Source: Phycisphaerales bacterium
GTDB lineage: Bacteria; Planctomycetota; Phycisphaerae; Phycisphaerales; UBA1924
NCBI GenBank assembly: GCA_007693785.1
Contig: RECY01000026.1
Location: 62,001-126,000, forward strand
Direction: 5' to 3'
Length of the DNA stretch: 64,000 bases
Position 1 is the first letter of the stretch. Each line of letters opens with the position of its first letter. The notes beneath the pieces were generated by a model, which searched no databases, was not told the DNA's origin, and saw nothing but the letters and a program-made list of their open reading frames with translations. A program made the translations under genes and the position numbers. Of the stretch, positions 18,227 to 26,691 are shown one piece after another.

Positions 18227-19618
18227 CTATCTCGCCTTCCGCCCCCGCAGCGCACGCGCCAGCCGCGGCGGCGCCAAGTCCGGCACCATCAGCGACCCCG
18301 CACCGACCCCGAGCGCCACCTCGGCGGCCGCGTAGCCGCTCCGCGTCGCGCCCTCCATCGTCGCGGGCCAGCCCGTCCGCGTGTAATCCCCCGCGAGCAG
18401 CACGCCGCTCGGGCCGGCCGTCTCCGGGCGCAGCCGCTCGCCCTCGGGCGAGGCCAGGAACGTCGCCCGCTTCTCCTTGACCGCGCGAACAGACACCAGC
18501 TCCACCTCGCCCGCCGACGCGAAGCACGCCCGGAGATCGCCCAACACACGGTCCGCGATCTCACCCTCGCTCAGCTCCATCCACCCGTCGGCCGCGCTCA
18601 CCACCGCGTGCACGACCCGCCCCTCCTCGTCCTTCCGAAAGACCCACTGCGTCCCCACATCCAGCAGCACGGCGTGCGCCACCGCCACCACCGGGCGATC
18701 GAACACCATGTGCACGCCCAAAATCGGGCTGTGCGCGAGTTGCCCCGCCCGTCGCCCCCGCGTGTCGCCGTGATGATCGGGCAACAGCTTCGACGCCGCC
18801 GTCGCGGGGAGCGCACAGATCACGCGGTCGCCCTCGATCGCCTCGCCCGTGGTGAGACGCACCCGCTTGGCATCGAGCGACTCGACGCGCGCTCCCTTGC
18901 GCACGCCGAGCGACGCGTCCTCCGGGTCCACCATCGCGAGCTTCGCGTGCACACCTTGGTACAGCTCGCGCAGCGCGACCCCCGGCACACCGACCGCCCC
19001 CGCCGCGCGCGACGCGAACACGCCGCCCTGAAACACGTGCAGCGCGACCGACGCGTCGAGCGCCTCCGCCTCCGCGTTGCACGCGCTGACGATCACGGGT
19101 CGCCAGAACCGCGCGACCGCGCGCGCCGGCTGCCCGTGGGCCGCGAGCCAGTCGCCGAACGTGCGCCCCGCGTGCTCGCGCCTGTCGGCACGGATCGCGG
19201 CGAGCACGCCACGCGCCACCGCGCGTTTCTCGTGCCGATCGAGGAACCGCGCCCGCGCGAACGACGCCCCCGCGTGCAGTGGCGCGGGCAGCCACCACGA
19301 CGGCCGGACCGCGCTCGTGCGCGCGCCGCGCCCCTCGCCCGCGGGCTCGACAAACGTCAGCGTCTCGCTCCACGCCATCGCGTCCAGCGTGCCGAGGCGG
19401 TCGAGCAGGTCGAGATAGTTCGTGCAGCACCCCATCGCGACGTGCTGACAGTTGTCGATCACCTCGCCCGTGCGCACGTCGTCAAAACTGCTCGCGCGCC
19501 CGCCGAGCCGGTTCGAGGCTTCGAAGAGCGTCACCCGCGCCCCGGCCTCGGCGCAGCGCACCGCCGCCGCGATCCCCGCCACGCCGCCGCCCACGACCAG
19601 CACGCGCACGCCCCTCAC
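18227..19618 (-). CDS. hpnE: Hydroxysqualene dehydroxylase HpnE
   Basis: FAD-dependent enzyme that reduces hydroxysqualene to squalene, the last of three steps in the HpnCDE route. The 463-residue protein opens with the Rossmann motif VLVVGGGVAGIAAAVRCAEAG and has NRLGGRASSF, the HpnE-typical DNCQHVAMGCCTNYLDLL, FWRPVIVSACN (CNAE follows) and a C-terminal FAD block GDYTRTGWPATMEGATRSGYAA. The GTG start overlaps the hpnD stop (GTGA), indicating coupling. Together with hpnD and hpnC it forms a complete squalene synthesis unit. Confidence 0.95.
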   Translation of the reverse strand: MRGVRVLVVGGGVAGIAAAVRCAEAGARVTLFEASNRLGGRASSFDDVRTGEVIDNCQHVAMGCCTNYLDLLDRLGTLDAMAWSETLTFVEPAGEGRGARTSAVRPSWWLPAPLHAGASFARARFLDRHEKRAVARGVLAAIRADRREHAGRTFGDWLAAHGQPARAVARFWRPVIVSACNAEAEALDASVALHVFQGGVFASRAAGAVGVPGVALRELYQGVHAKLAMVDPEDASLGVRKGARVESLDAKRVRLTTGEAIEGDRVICALPATAASKLLPDHHGDTRGRRAGQLAHSPILGVHMVFDRPVVAVAHAVLLDVGTQWVFRKDEEGRVVHAVVSAADGWMELSEGEIADRVLGDLRACFASAGEVELVSVRAVKEKRATFLASPEGERLRPETAGPSGVLLAGDYTRTGWPATMEGATRSGYAAAEVALGVGAGSLMVPDLAPPRLARALRGRKAR

Positions 19619-20532
19619 GCCCGCGCCCTCTCGCGCATCCCCGCCCGCGGCACCGGCTGCACCAGCGACGACGCCACGATCGCCAGCTTCCGCGGCTTCG
19701 ACAAGCGCACCCGACCGCGACCCACGCGCGACGGGTCACGCTCGATCCGCGACAGGATCGTCTCGTACAGCCCCGTCATCGTCCGCAGCACACGCACACA
19801 GTCCGGCGCGATCATGAGCTCCAGCGCCCGCGATCGCTCGTACCGCTCCCGCGCGTACGCCGCCTGCGCGCGCACGAGCGCGGCGCAGCGGCCCGCGGGC
19901 GACCACGCCGCCAGCTCGCTCGGCGTCAGCCCGTGAGCCGCCAGCACGCTCGCCGGCACGTACACCCGCCCGGTCTCGAAATCCTCGCGGATATCCCGCA
20001 GAATGTTCGTCCGCTGGAACGCGATCCCGCGATCGACCGCCAGTTCGCTCGCACGCCCGGCGTCCGCGTGCGCCCGAAGCCCCCAGATCGCGACGCACGC
20101 CCGCCCCACCGTCGAGCCCACACGACGGCAGTATGCGTCGAGCGCCGCGTCGTCGGCGTACACCGCCTCCCCCGTCGGCTGCGACAGGTCCGCGCGAAGC
20201 CCCTCGAGCGTCATCGTGAACACGTCCCGCTCGATCGGGTATCGCGCGCACGCGTCGGCGAGCGAAACGCCCATCGCGCCGAGCGCTGTCGCGTCACGAT
20301 CGTCGAGCACCGAAGCTGTGCGCTCCGCGAATGCGTCCAGCGCCGCGCGACGGGCGCCGATCGTCTCGTGCGGATCGTCCGCGATATCGTCGGCCTCGCG
20401 CATCCACGCGTACAACGCGAACAACGCGTCCCGGCGCGGTCGTGGCGTCAAGCGCAAGCCGAGATAGAAATGCCGCGCCCGCTCACGCGTCACCGACTCG
20501 CAGTGCGCCCGCGCCTCGACCAGCGCGCTCAC
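19615..20532 (-). CDS. hpnD: Presqualene diphosphate synthase HpnD
   Basis: Condenses two farnesyl diphosphates to presqualene diphosphate. The 305-residue trans-isoprenyl synthase has the first acidic motif in YAWMREADDIADDP (DDIAD), the second in NILRDIREDFETGRVYVP (DIRED) and ARHFYLGLRL near the N-terminus. The GTG start overlaps the hpnC stop (GTGA); the upstream extension of the frame is inside hpnC. Assigned to HpnD and not HpnC by its Tyr/Phe-rich first helix, its position between hpnC and hpnE and the EDFETGRVYVP form. Confidence 0.93.
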   Translation of the reverse strand: MSALVEARAHCESVTRERARHFYLGLRLTPRPRRDALFALYAWMREADDIADDPHETIGARRAALDAFAERTASVLDDRDATALGAMGVSLADACARYPIERDVFTMTLEGLRADLSQPTGEAVYADDAALDAYCRRVGSTVGRACVAIWGLRAHADAGRASELAVDRGIAFQRTNILRDIREDFETGRVYVPASVLAAHGLTPSELAAWSPAGRCAALVRAQAAYARERYERSRALELMIAPDCVRVLRTMTGLYETILSRIERDPSRVGRGRVRLSKPRKLAIVASSLVQPVPRAGMRERARA

Positions 20533-21551
20533 GACGCACCCCCGCGCCGCCCAGCACCGAGCGCCCCGATCCGCGCACCCGCCCACGCCCGAGCCACCAT
20601 CGCGCCCCGCGCGCCCTTGCCGAGTTTCGGGCGAGCCCACAGCGTCCCGGGCTCGCGCTCCACCAGCGCCAGCGTCCGCTCGCCACCCTCGATGAACAGC
20701 CGCACGATCGGCACGAGCGCCCCGTGCCCGTGCGCACGAAGCAGGCTCAGGATCGAACGCCCCTCCTCGAACATCGCCCGCGTCCGCGCCAGCAGCGGCC
20801 CGATCGCCTCGCCGTACCGGGCGCGCACGCCCGCATCATCCCCGCGATCCAGCCACGCGCGCAGCGTGGCGTCGTCCAAGCCGGTGATCTCCGACGGCAG
20901 ATACACACGGTCGCGCTCCACCAGGTCGCGGCGGGCGTCCTGCCAGAAGTTCGTGAGCTGGAGGGCCGAGCAGACCGCGTCGCTCGTACGTACGATCTCG
21001 TCCCACCCGTGCCCGGGCGTGCGCCGCGAGGGCGGGATGCCGATCGAGAGCACGAGGCGACCGACCGGATCGGCGCTCCGCGTGCAATAGCCCAGCACGT
21101 CCGCCCACGAGGCATACCGCGTCACGCGCTGGTCCTGCTCGAACGCATCGATGAGATCCAAAAACGCCTGCTTCGGCAGCTCGCGCCGCTCGACACTGGG
21201 CCGAAGGGCCACGAAGACCGGGTGCCTCGGCTCGCCGGCGTAACACGCCTCCAGCTCCTCGCGCCACCACGCGAGCAGTTCCATGCTGTGCTCGCGCGCG
21301 CGGGGGCCGTGCCCGGTTTCGTCCGCCAGGTCGTCGGCCCATCGGCAGAAGGCGTACACCGCCGCGAAGTCATCCCGCCAACCCCGCGGCACCAACGCCG
21401 TCAGCACCGGGAAGTTCTCTTCGTGCGCCCGCGCGAGCCCGCGGCAATACGCGATCGCGGAATCCACATCGCCCCCCGACGCACGCGAGCCCGGGGGGCC
21501 GACCGCGCTCAGCTGCTCGACGATCGGACGTGTTGGATCGAGCGTGAGCAT
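20529..21551 (-). CDS. hpnC: Hydroxysqualene synthase HpnC
   Basis: Converts presqualene diphosphate to hydroxysqualene. The 340-residue protein has the first acidic motif in YAFCRWADDLADETG, the second in LTNFWQDARRDLVERDRVYLP and ENFPVLTALVPR near the N-terminus, which is characteristic of HpnC (SENFPV). The start MLTLDPTRP is preferred to an in-frame ATG 24 bases upstream that lies in a heptad repeat. It heads the overlapping hpnC-hpnD-hpnE-purE-purK run. The leader contains the repeat at 21558-21596. Confidence 0.94.
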   Translation of the reverse strand: MLTLDPTRPIVEQLSAVGPPGSRASGGDVDSAIAYCRGLARAHEENFPVLTALVPRGWRDDFAAVYAFCRWADDLADETGHGPRAREHSMELLAWWREELEACYAGEPRHPVFVALRPSVERRELPKQAFLDLIDAFEQDQRVTRYASWADVLGYCTRSADPVGRLVLSIGIPPSRRTPGHGWDEIVRTSDAVCSALQLTNFWQDARRDLVERDRVYLPSEITGLDDATLRAWLDRGDDAGVRARYGEAIGPLLARTRAMFEEGRSILSLLRAHGHGALVPIVRLFIEGGERTLALVEREPGTLWARPKLGKGARGAMVARAWAGARIGALGAGRRGGAS

Positions 21552-21557
21552 GGGAGT

Positions 21558-21596
21558 GGGGAAGGCATTCGGCATCGGGCAATAGGCATAGGGGGG
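21558..21596. repeat. Heptad repeat in the hpnC leader
   Basis: Plus-strand units GAAGGCATTC, GGCATCG, GGCAATA, GGCATAG directly upstream of the hpnC start, in the 113-base gap to the upstream crtN-like gene. Divergent from, but clearly related to, the units at 3452, 9812 and 45161. Confidence 0.7.
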
Positions 21597-21664
21597 AGGG
21601 GCGAGGAGTGGAAGCTTGCGATCTGGAGTGCGTGCCGTTGGGTTGCGGCGTCACGGTGCCCAGG

Positions 21665-23329
21665 TTACACCCCCGCCGGCTCCGGCGCTGGCTCGGCCTC
21701 GGGGGACGCACGCTGGATCGGCGCTGAGTCGCTCTTCGTTCGCGTTTTCAGCGAGATCCGCTGGGCCGCCGGGTCGGGCAGGCCCAGTTCCTCCCCGATC
21801 AGGCGGCTCGTGATCTGGCTCGACAGGAAGATCACCGGCAGCCCGCTCCCCGGGTGCGTCCCGCCGCCGACGAGCCACAGCCCCTCCAGCCCCGGCACCT
21901 TGTGCTGCGGGCGCTTGTGCAGCATCTGGTCCAGCCCGTGCGCGAGGTTGAATGTCGCGCCGAACTGGATCCCCTGCGCCCGCCAGTCGTCCGGCGTCAG
22001 CGCCAGCTCCGCCCGGATGTGCGGGCGCACGTCCAGCCCCAGCCGCTCGCGGATCTGATCCAGCGCACGCTCGCGCAACCGCGGGCCCTCGACGCTCCAA
22101 TCGATCTTCGCCCGCGTGTTCGGCGTCGGCACCAGCACGTACAGCGCGCTCCGGCCCGCGGGCGCCAGCGTCGGGTCCGTGCGGCTCGGGTTGCAGACGT
22201 AGAACGACGGATCGTCCGAGAGCGAGCCGCCGAAGCCCGCGTCGCGACCGATGTCTTCGAGGTTCTGCTTGTACCCCGCGCTCGTGTAGATCGTGTGGTG
22301 CGGGAGATCGACCTCGCGGTCGAGCCCCAGGTACAGCATGAACGTGCTGCACGAGTACTTCTTCTGATCGAAGTCCGCGTCGGTGTACCCCGCCTCGCGC
22401 AACGGCTCCGGCACCAGGTGCGTCAGCGCCCACGCGGCGTCGGCGTTGAGCACGACGTGGTCGAACGCGTGGTGCTCGCCGCCGGCGATCACGCCCGTGA
22501 CGCGCCGCCCGGAAAAGTCCAGGCTCTCGACGGGCGTGGCGAGTCGGACGCGCCCGCCGAGGGATTCGAGCGTGCGCGCCAGCCCGTGCATGAGCGCGTT
22601 GCACCCGCCGATCGGGTGCCAGATGCCGTACTCGTACTCGATGAACGGCAGGATCGTGAACAGGCTCGGGCAGTCGAACGGGCTCATCCCGAGGTACTTG
22701 CTCTGGAAGCTGACGCCGAGCTGCACCGCGGGGTGACGGAAATACTTCTTCAGCAGTTGATGCACCGACAGGTGCGGCTTGATGTGGGCGGCCGCCGCCA
22801 ACGCGTCCGGGCGCGCCAGGTCCAGCGCCGAGCGGATCGGGCGACGCAAGATCGGCTCGGCCGCGTCCAGCTTCTTGCGGTTGTCGTCGATGAAGCGCCG
22901 GAACGCCTTCCCGTCGTGCGCGTCGATCGCCGAGATCCGCTCGACCATCCGGTCCAGATCCTGCGTCGCGTTCAGCACCACCGGCTTGCCGCCCGCCTGC
23001 CCGATCACCAAGCGGTACATCGGATCCAAGCGGCGCAGGTCGGCCATGTCCGCCAGGCGCGTGCCGGCGGCCCGGCAGATCTCGTCCAGCACGTGCGGCA
23101 TCAGAAAAAACGTCGGCCCGCGATCGAAGCGGTACGTCTCGCCGTCGTCGCCTTCCAGGTCGATCCGGCTCGTCCGCCCGCCGAGCGTGGGCTGACGCTC
23201 GAAGACCGTCACGTCCACCCCACGGGCCGCGAGCAGGACGCCCGCCGCCAAGCCGCCCGGACCCGCCCCAACGATCGCGACGCGGGGCGGCTTGGCGTGT
23301 CCGGGGCTCGTGGGCGCTGGTGTGGGCAT
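21665..23329 (-). CDS. CrtI/CrtN-type carotenoid desaturase
   Basis: FAD-dependent phytoene-desaturase-family enzyme. The 554-residue protein has RVAIVGAGPGGLAAGVLLAA, FERQPTLGGRTS, RFDRGPTFFLMP, the family block SFQSKYLGMSP, IWHPIGGCNALMHGLA and the C-terminal signature WLVGGGTHPGSGLPVIFLSS. With squalene genes 113 bases downstream on the same strand, the likely role is dehydrogenation of squalene to a C30 polyene (CrtN-like). The start MPTPAPTSPGHAK is chosen because the Rossmann motif follows at residue 16; the frame runs far upstream without support. The last 40 residues are a Pro/Glu-rich tail. Whether this one or the plus-strand paralogue is the desaturase cannot be settled from sequence alone. 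Confidence 0.9.
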   Translation of the reverse strand: MPTPAPTSPGHAKPPRVAIVGAGPGGLAAGVLLAARGVDVTVFERQPTLGGRTSRIDLEGDDGETYRFDRGPTFFLMPHVLDEICRAAGTRLADMADLRRLDPMYRLVIGQAGGKPVVLNATQDLDRMVERISAIDAHDGKAFRRFIDDNRKKLDAAEPILRRPIRSALDLARPDALAAAAHIKPHLSVHQLLKKYFRHPAVQLGVSFQSKYLGMSPFDCPSLFTILPFIEYEYGIWHPIGGCNALMHGLARTLESLGGRVRLATPVESLDFSGRRVTGVIAGGEHHAFDHVVLNADAAWALTHLVPEPLREAGYTDADFDQKKYSCSTFMLYLGLDREVDLPHHTIYTSAGYKQNLEDIGRDAGFGGSLSDDPSFYVCNPSRTDPTLAPAGRSALYVLVPTPNTRAKIDWSVEGPRLRERALDQIRERLGLDVRPHIRAELALTPDDWRAQGIQFGATFNLAHGLDQMLHKRPQHKVPGLEGLWLVGGGTHPGSGLPVIFLSSQITSRLIGEELGLPDPAAQRISLKTRTKSDSAPIQRASPEAEPAPEPAGV

Positions 23330-23369
23330 CGGTGGTCCGTCAAGAGGATGGGGTGCGAGCGGGCGGGAA

Positions 23370-23384
23370 GCGTGTTCGACACGC
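23370..23384. promoter_or_regulatory. Candidate operator palindrome between the two carotenoid arms
   Basis: GCGTGTTCGACACGC, a perfect 6-base inverted repeat around TCG, lies in the 133-base region between the divergent desaturase (start 23329) and aldehyde dehydrogenase (start 23463). Its position would allow one regulator to control both arms. There is no recognisable promoter hexamer pair around it, and a palindrome of this size can occur by chance. Confidence 0.35.
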
Positions 23385-23462
23385 GCCCCGGGGATGGATG
23401 CCCGGGGGCGATTCCGGGGCGTCCTTCGGGCGGACTGTAGCGACGCCTCTAGACTTCCGCCG

Positions 23463-25043
23463 ATGCCCAAGCCCCCCCAATCCGCACCCCCGCGTTCGGC
23501 CCAGTGGCCGCTGGCGGCCCGCGTGCGCTGGGTGCGGGCCTTCCGAGCTCTCATCGTCCGCGAGCTCGACGCCCTCTGCGCGGCCATGGAGGGCGAAGTC
23601 GCCAAGACCCGCTGGGAGGCGATGACCAGCGATCTGCTCCCCCTGCTCGCGAGCTGCCGCTGGCACGAGCGACGGGCCCCCCGCCTCCTCCGCCCGAAGC
23701 CCGTCCGCGGGCGGGCGATCTGGCAGGTTGGGCAGCGGGTGCGGCTCCGGCGCGAGCCAATCGGGCGGGTCGCGATCATCGCGACGTGGAACTACCCGGT
23801 GCAGTTGCTCGGCATCCAGCTCGTGCAGGCGGTGCTCGCGGGGAGCGAGCGGGCCGGGAACCGCGTGGTGGTCAAGCCGAGCGAGCGGTGCCCGCGGACG
23901 CAGGCGCTCTTGCTGGACCTCGCCGAGGAGGCCGGGCGTCTCGCGGGGATGCCCCCGGGCGTGATCGAGCGTGCCCCGGCGACGCGCGAGGCGGGAGCCG
24001 AGCTGCTCGACGCGCCCCACCCCGGCGGCTCCCAGCCCGCCCTCTGGGGGCGGTTCGACCACGTCGTCTTCACCGGCTCGACCGAGGTCGGGCGCCGCGT
24101 CGCGTCGGCCCTCGCGGGCCCGCTCACGCCCTCGACGCTGGAGCTCAGCGGTCGCGACTCGGCCTTCGTCCTCCCCGGGGCCGACGCCGCCCTCGCCGCC
24201 CGCTCCATCTGGGCGATGGTCCTCATGAACGCCGGGCAGACGTGCATGGCCCCGCGACGCGCCATCGTCGTCGGCGAGGCGTGGGAGCCGTTCGTTGGGG
24301 CCCTGAAGCCCCTCATCGAGGGATCGTCGCCGGTGTCACTGATCGACGAGGCGGCCGCCGAGCGGGTGCGGGGGCTGGTGGCGGGGGCGACACAGCCGGT
24401 GATTCGCGGTCGCGAAGCGTCGGCGGACGACCCGCGCCTGGTGACGCCGACCGCGGTGCTGGAGGCCGACCCGGCGGGGGAAGTCGCGGGCGGGGCCCAT
24501 TTCGGGCCGCTGCTGGCGGTGGTCCGGTGCGCCACGCTCGACGAGGCCGTCGCGGCCCACGCCCTCTGCGACCAGCACCTCGCGACCAGCATCTACCCCC
24601 CGCGCGGGCGGGGCGGGCGGGCATCCGCCGAGGCGCTGGTGTCGAAGCTGGGCGAGCGCGGGCGGCTCGGCGGGAGCGTCACGATCATGGACACCGTCCT
24701 GCCCACCGCCCAGCCCGGGGCGAGCATCGCCGGGCACGGGGCGAGCGGGTGGGGCGCGAGCCGTGGGGCGGCGGGGCTCCTGGCGATGACCCGCGCGGTC
24801 CACGTGAGCACGACCTCGCCCCGCGTGCGCACGCCGCTGGGCGAGCCGCCGGCGAAGCAGCAAGCCTCGTTCGAACGGTTCGTCCGATGGTGGTACGGTC
24901 TGGGGGGCGGCCTCAAGCACGGGGCGAGGCCCGCCCCGAAGACCGATGAACAGCAGGGCGACGCGCCGGCGCGTCGGACAGCGACAGCAGCACCGCGGGC
25001 GACGGGTCACCGGGCGCACGCGACACAGGAGCGGGTCTCATGA
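23463..25043 (+). CDS. Aldehyde dehydrogenase of the carotenoid locus
   Basis: NAD(P)-dependent aldehyde dehydrogenase. The 526-residue protein has the cofactor block IIATWNYPVQLL, VVKPSERCP, FTGSTEVGRRVA, the general-base Glu in TLELSGRDSAFVLPGADA, and the catalytic Cys in NAGQTCMAPRRAIV. Context points to oxidation of a carotenoid terminal aldehyde to the acid, the job done by AldH in staphyloxanthin synthesis. The last 45 residues are a low-complexity basic tail and are atypical. Its stop overlaps the start of the next oxidase (ATGA). The start is the ATG at 23463; the open frame continues upstream but across the divergent promoter region. Confidence 0.9.
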   Translation: MPKPPQSAPPRSAQWPLAARVRWVRAFRALIVRELDALCAAMEGEVAKTRWEAMTSDLLPLLASCRWHERRAPRLLRPKPVRGRAIWQVGQRVRLRREPIGRVAIIATWNYPVQLLGIQLVQAVLAGSERAGNRVVVKPSERCPRTQALLLDLAEEAGRLAGMPPGVIERAPATREAGAELLDAPHPGGSQPALWGRFDHVVFTGSTEVGRRVASALAGPLTPSTLELSGRDSAFVLPGADAALAARSIWAMVLMNAGQTCMAPRRAIVVGEAWEPFVGALKPLIEGSSPVSLIDEAAAERVRGLVAGATQPVIRGREASADDPRLVTPTAVLEADPAGEVAGGAHFGPLLAVVRCATLDEAVAAHALCDQHLATSIYPPRGRGGRASAEALVSKLGERGRLGGSVTIMDTVLPTAQPGASIAGHGASGWGASRGAAGLLAMTRAVHVSTTSPRVRTPLGEPPAKQQASFERFVRWWYGLGGGLKHGARPAPKTDEQQGDAPARRTATAAPRATGHRAHATQERVS

Positions 25044-26686
25044 AGCGGAACAACGCCGGGCGGGATGCGCACGTGGTCGTCGTCGGGGGCGGGCTCGCGG
25101 GGCTGGCCGCCGCGTGCGACTGCGCCTCGGCCGGGCTCCGCGTCACCCTCCTCGAGCAGAACCTCCACCTCGGCGGCAAGATGAACGTCCTCGAGCAGGA
25201 CGGCTTCACCTTCGACATGGGCCCCACCATCCTCACCCTCCCCGAGGTCGTCAGCGGCGTCATCCGGCGCGCCGGACGCAAGCCCGAGGACGAGCTCGAC
25301 CTCGTCCGGCTCGACCCCCAGTGGCGCTGCATGTACGAGGACGGCGTCACGCTCGACCTGCTCGAGAACCCCGAGCAGATGGCCGCCCAGCTCGACCGAC
25401 AGTTCCCGGGCCAGAACGCCGGCGAGGGCTGGAAGACGCTCATCAACTACGCGCGTCGCATGAACCGTCTCAGCCGACGCGTCTTCTACTACCGCGACGT
25501 CGGCGGCGTCACCGACGTCATGCGCGGCACGCCCATGGGCGATTTCGACCTCCTCAAGGACGTCATGGCGATGCGCCTGCACTCGACCGTCGGCGCGACC
25601 GTCGAGAAGCACCTCCGCGAGCCCCACGCCCGCCAGCTCGCCGAGCACTTCCTCCAGTACGTCGGCTCCAGCCCCTTCCTCGCCCCCGCGATCCTTACCC
25701 TCATTGCCTCGGCACAGGTCGATCAGGGGTGCTGGTACGCGATGGGGGGCACGCGACAGGTCGCCCGCGCGCTCGAACGCATCGCGCGCGACAGCGGCGT
25801 CGAGATCCACACCGGCGTCAAGGTCGCCCGCATCGTCTGCGACGGCGATCTGGCGCAGGCCGTCGAGCTGGAAGACGGGCGACGCTTCGAGGCCGACGCC
25901 GTCGTGAGCAACTGCGACGTCCAGCGCACCGACCGCGACCTGCTCGCGACGCCGGAGGCGAAACGCGACGGGGAGCGCATCGCGAGCCGGTACACGCCCG
26001 CGTGCAGCGGCGTCGTGCTCTACCTCGGCCTGAACAAGCGGTACGACCACCTGGCGCACCACAACTTCCTGTTCAGCAAGAACAGCAAGGCCGAGTTCAG
26101 CGACATCTACGAGCTCGGCATCCCGGCGCGCGACCCGACGCTCTACCTCTGCGTCCCGAGCCGCACCGACCCCGCGCAGGCGCCCGACGGCGGCGAGGCG
26201 CTCTACGTGCTCATCCACACGCCGTACACGCGCGCCGATCACCAATGGGAAGGCCCCGGCGGGATGCTGGAACAGTACAAGCCCGTCGTCATGGACAAGC
26301 TCAAACGCTTTGGCATGGAGGACATCGAGTCGCGCATCGTCGTGGATCGTGCGCTCACGCCGACGGGGATCAAGCGGATGTACAACGCCGAGGGGGGTGC
26401 GATCTACGGGCTCGCGAGCCACGGCAAGCTGCACGGGGGCTTCAAGCCCAAAAACCGGAGCCGCGTGGTGGAGAACCTCTACCTCGCCGGCGGGAGCGTG
26501 AACCCCGGGCCGGGCGTGCCGATGGTCATCATGAGCGGCGTCACCGCGGCGAAGACGCTGTGCGAGGACCTGGGCATCGAGATCGACACCGCCGGCACGA
26601 GCGGCGAGCCGACGGTCTACCAGCGCGACGCGGTCCTGCGCCAGGACGCGGCCAACGCGGCCAGCGCGATCGGTGCGGGGGCCTGA
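25040..26686 (+). CDS. CrtI-family carotenoid oxidase/desaturase (CrtP-like)
   Basis: Second FAD-dependent phytoene-desaturase-family enzyme. The 548-residue protein has VVVVGGGLAGLAAACDCASAG, NLHLGGKMNVL, TFDMGPTILTLP, FLQYVGSSPFLAPA, GCWYAMGGTRQVARAL, CVPSRTDPAQAP and the C-terminal NLYLAGGSVNPGPGVPMVIMSG. In staphyloxanthin-type pathways a CrtN paralogue, CrtP, oxidises a terminal methyl to the aldehyde; placement directly after an aldehyde dehydrogenase fits that. It is coupled to the preceding gene by a 4-base overlap. It might instead be the main desaturase, with the minus-strand paralogue as the oxidase. Confidence 0.9.
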   Translation: MKRNNAGRDAHVVVVGGGLAGLAAACDCASAGLRVTLLEQNLHLGGKMNVLEQDGFTFDMGPTILTLPEVVSGVIRRAGRKPEDELDLVRLDPQWRCMYEDGVTLDLLENPEQMAAQLDRQFPGQNAGEGWKTLINYARRMNRLSRRVFYYRDVGGVTDVMRGTPMGDFDLLKDVMAMRLHSTVGATVEKHLREPHARQLAEHFLQYVGSSPFLAPAILTLIASAQVDQGCWYAMGGTRQVARALERIARDSGVEIHTGVKVARIVCDGDLAQAVELEDGRRFEADAVVSNCDVQRTDRDLLATPEAKRDGERIASRYTPACSGVVLYLGLNKRYDHLAHHNFLFSKNSKAEFSDIYELGIPARDPTLYLCVPSRTDPAQAPDGGEALYVLIHTPYTRADHQWEGPGGMLEQYKPVVMDKLKRFGMEDIESRIVVDRALTPTGIKRMYNAEGGAIYGLASHGKLHGGFKPKNRSRVVENLYLAGGSVNPGPGVPMVIMSGVTAAKTLCEDLGIEIDTAGTSGEPTVYQRDAVLRQDAANAASAIGAGA

Positions 26687-26691
26687 ACGCC

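Noticed and set aside
22000-23440. Plus-strand frame across the desaturase gene
   Set aside because: Translation is compositionally biased and without motifs; the minus strand carries all CrtI signatures.
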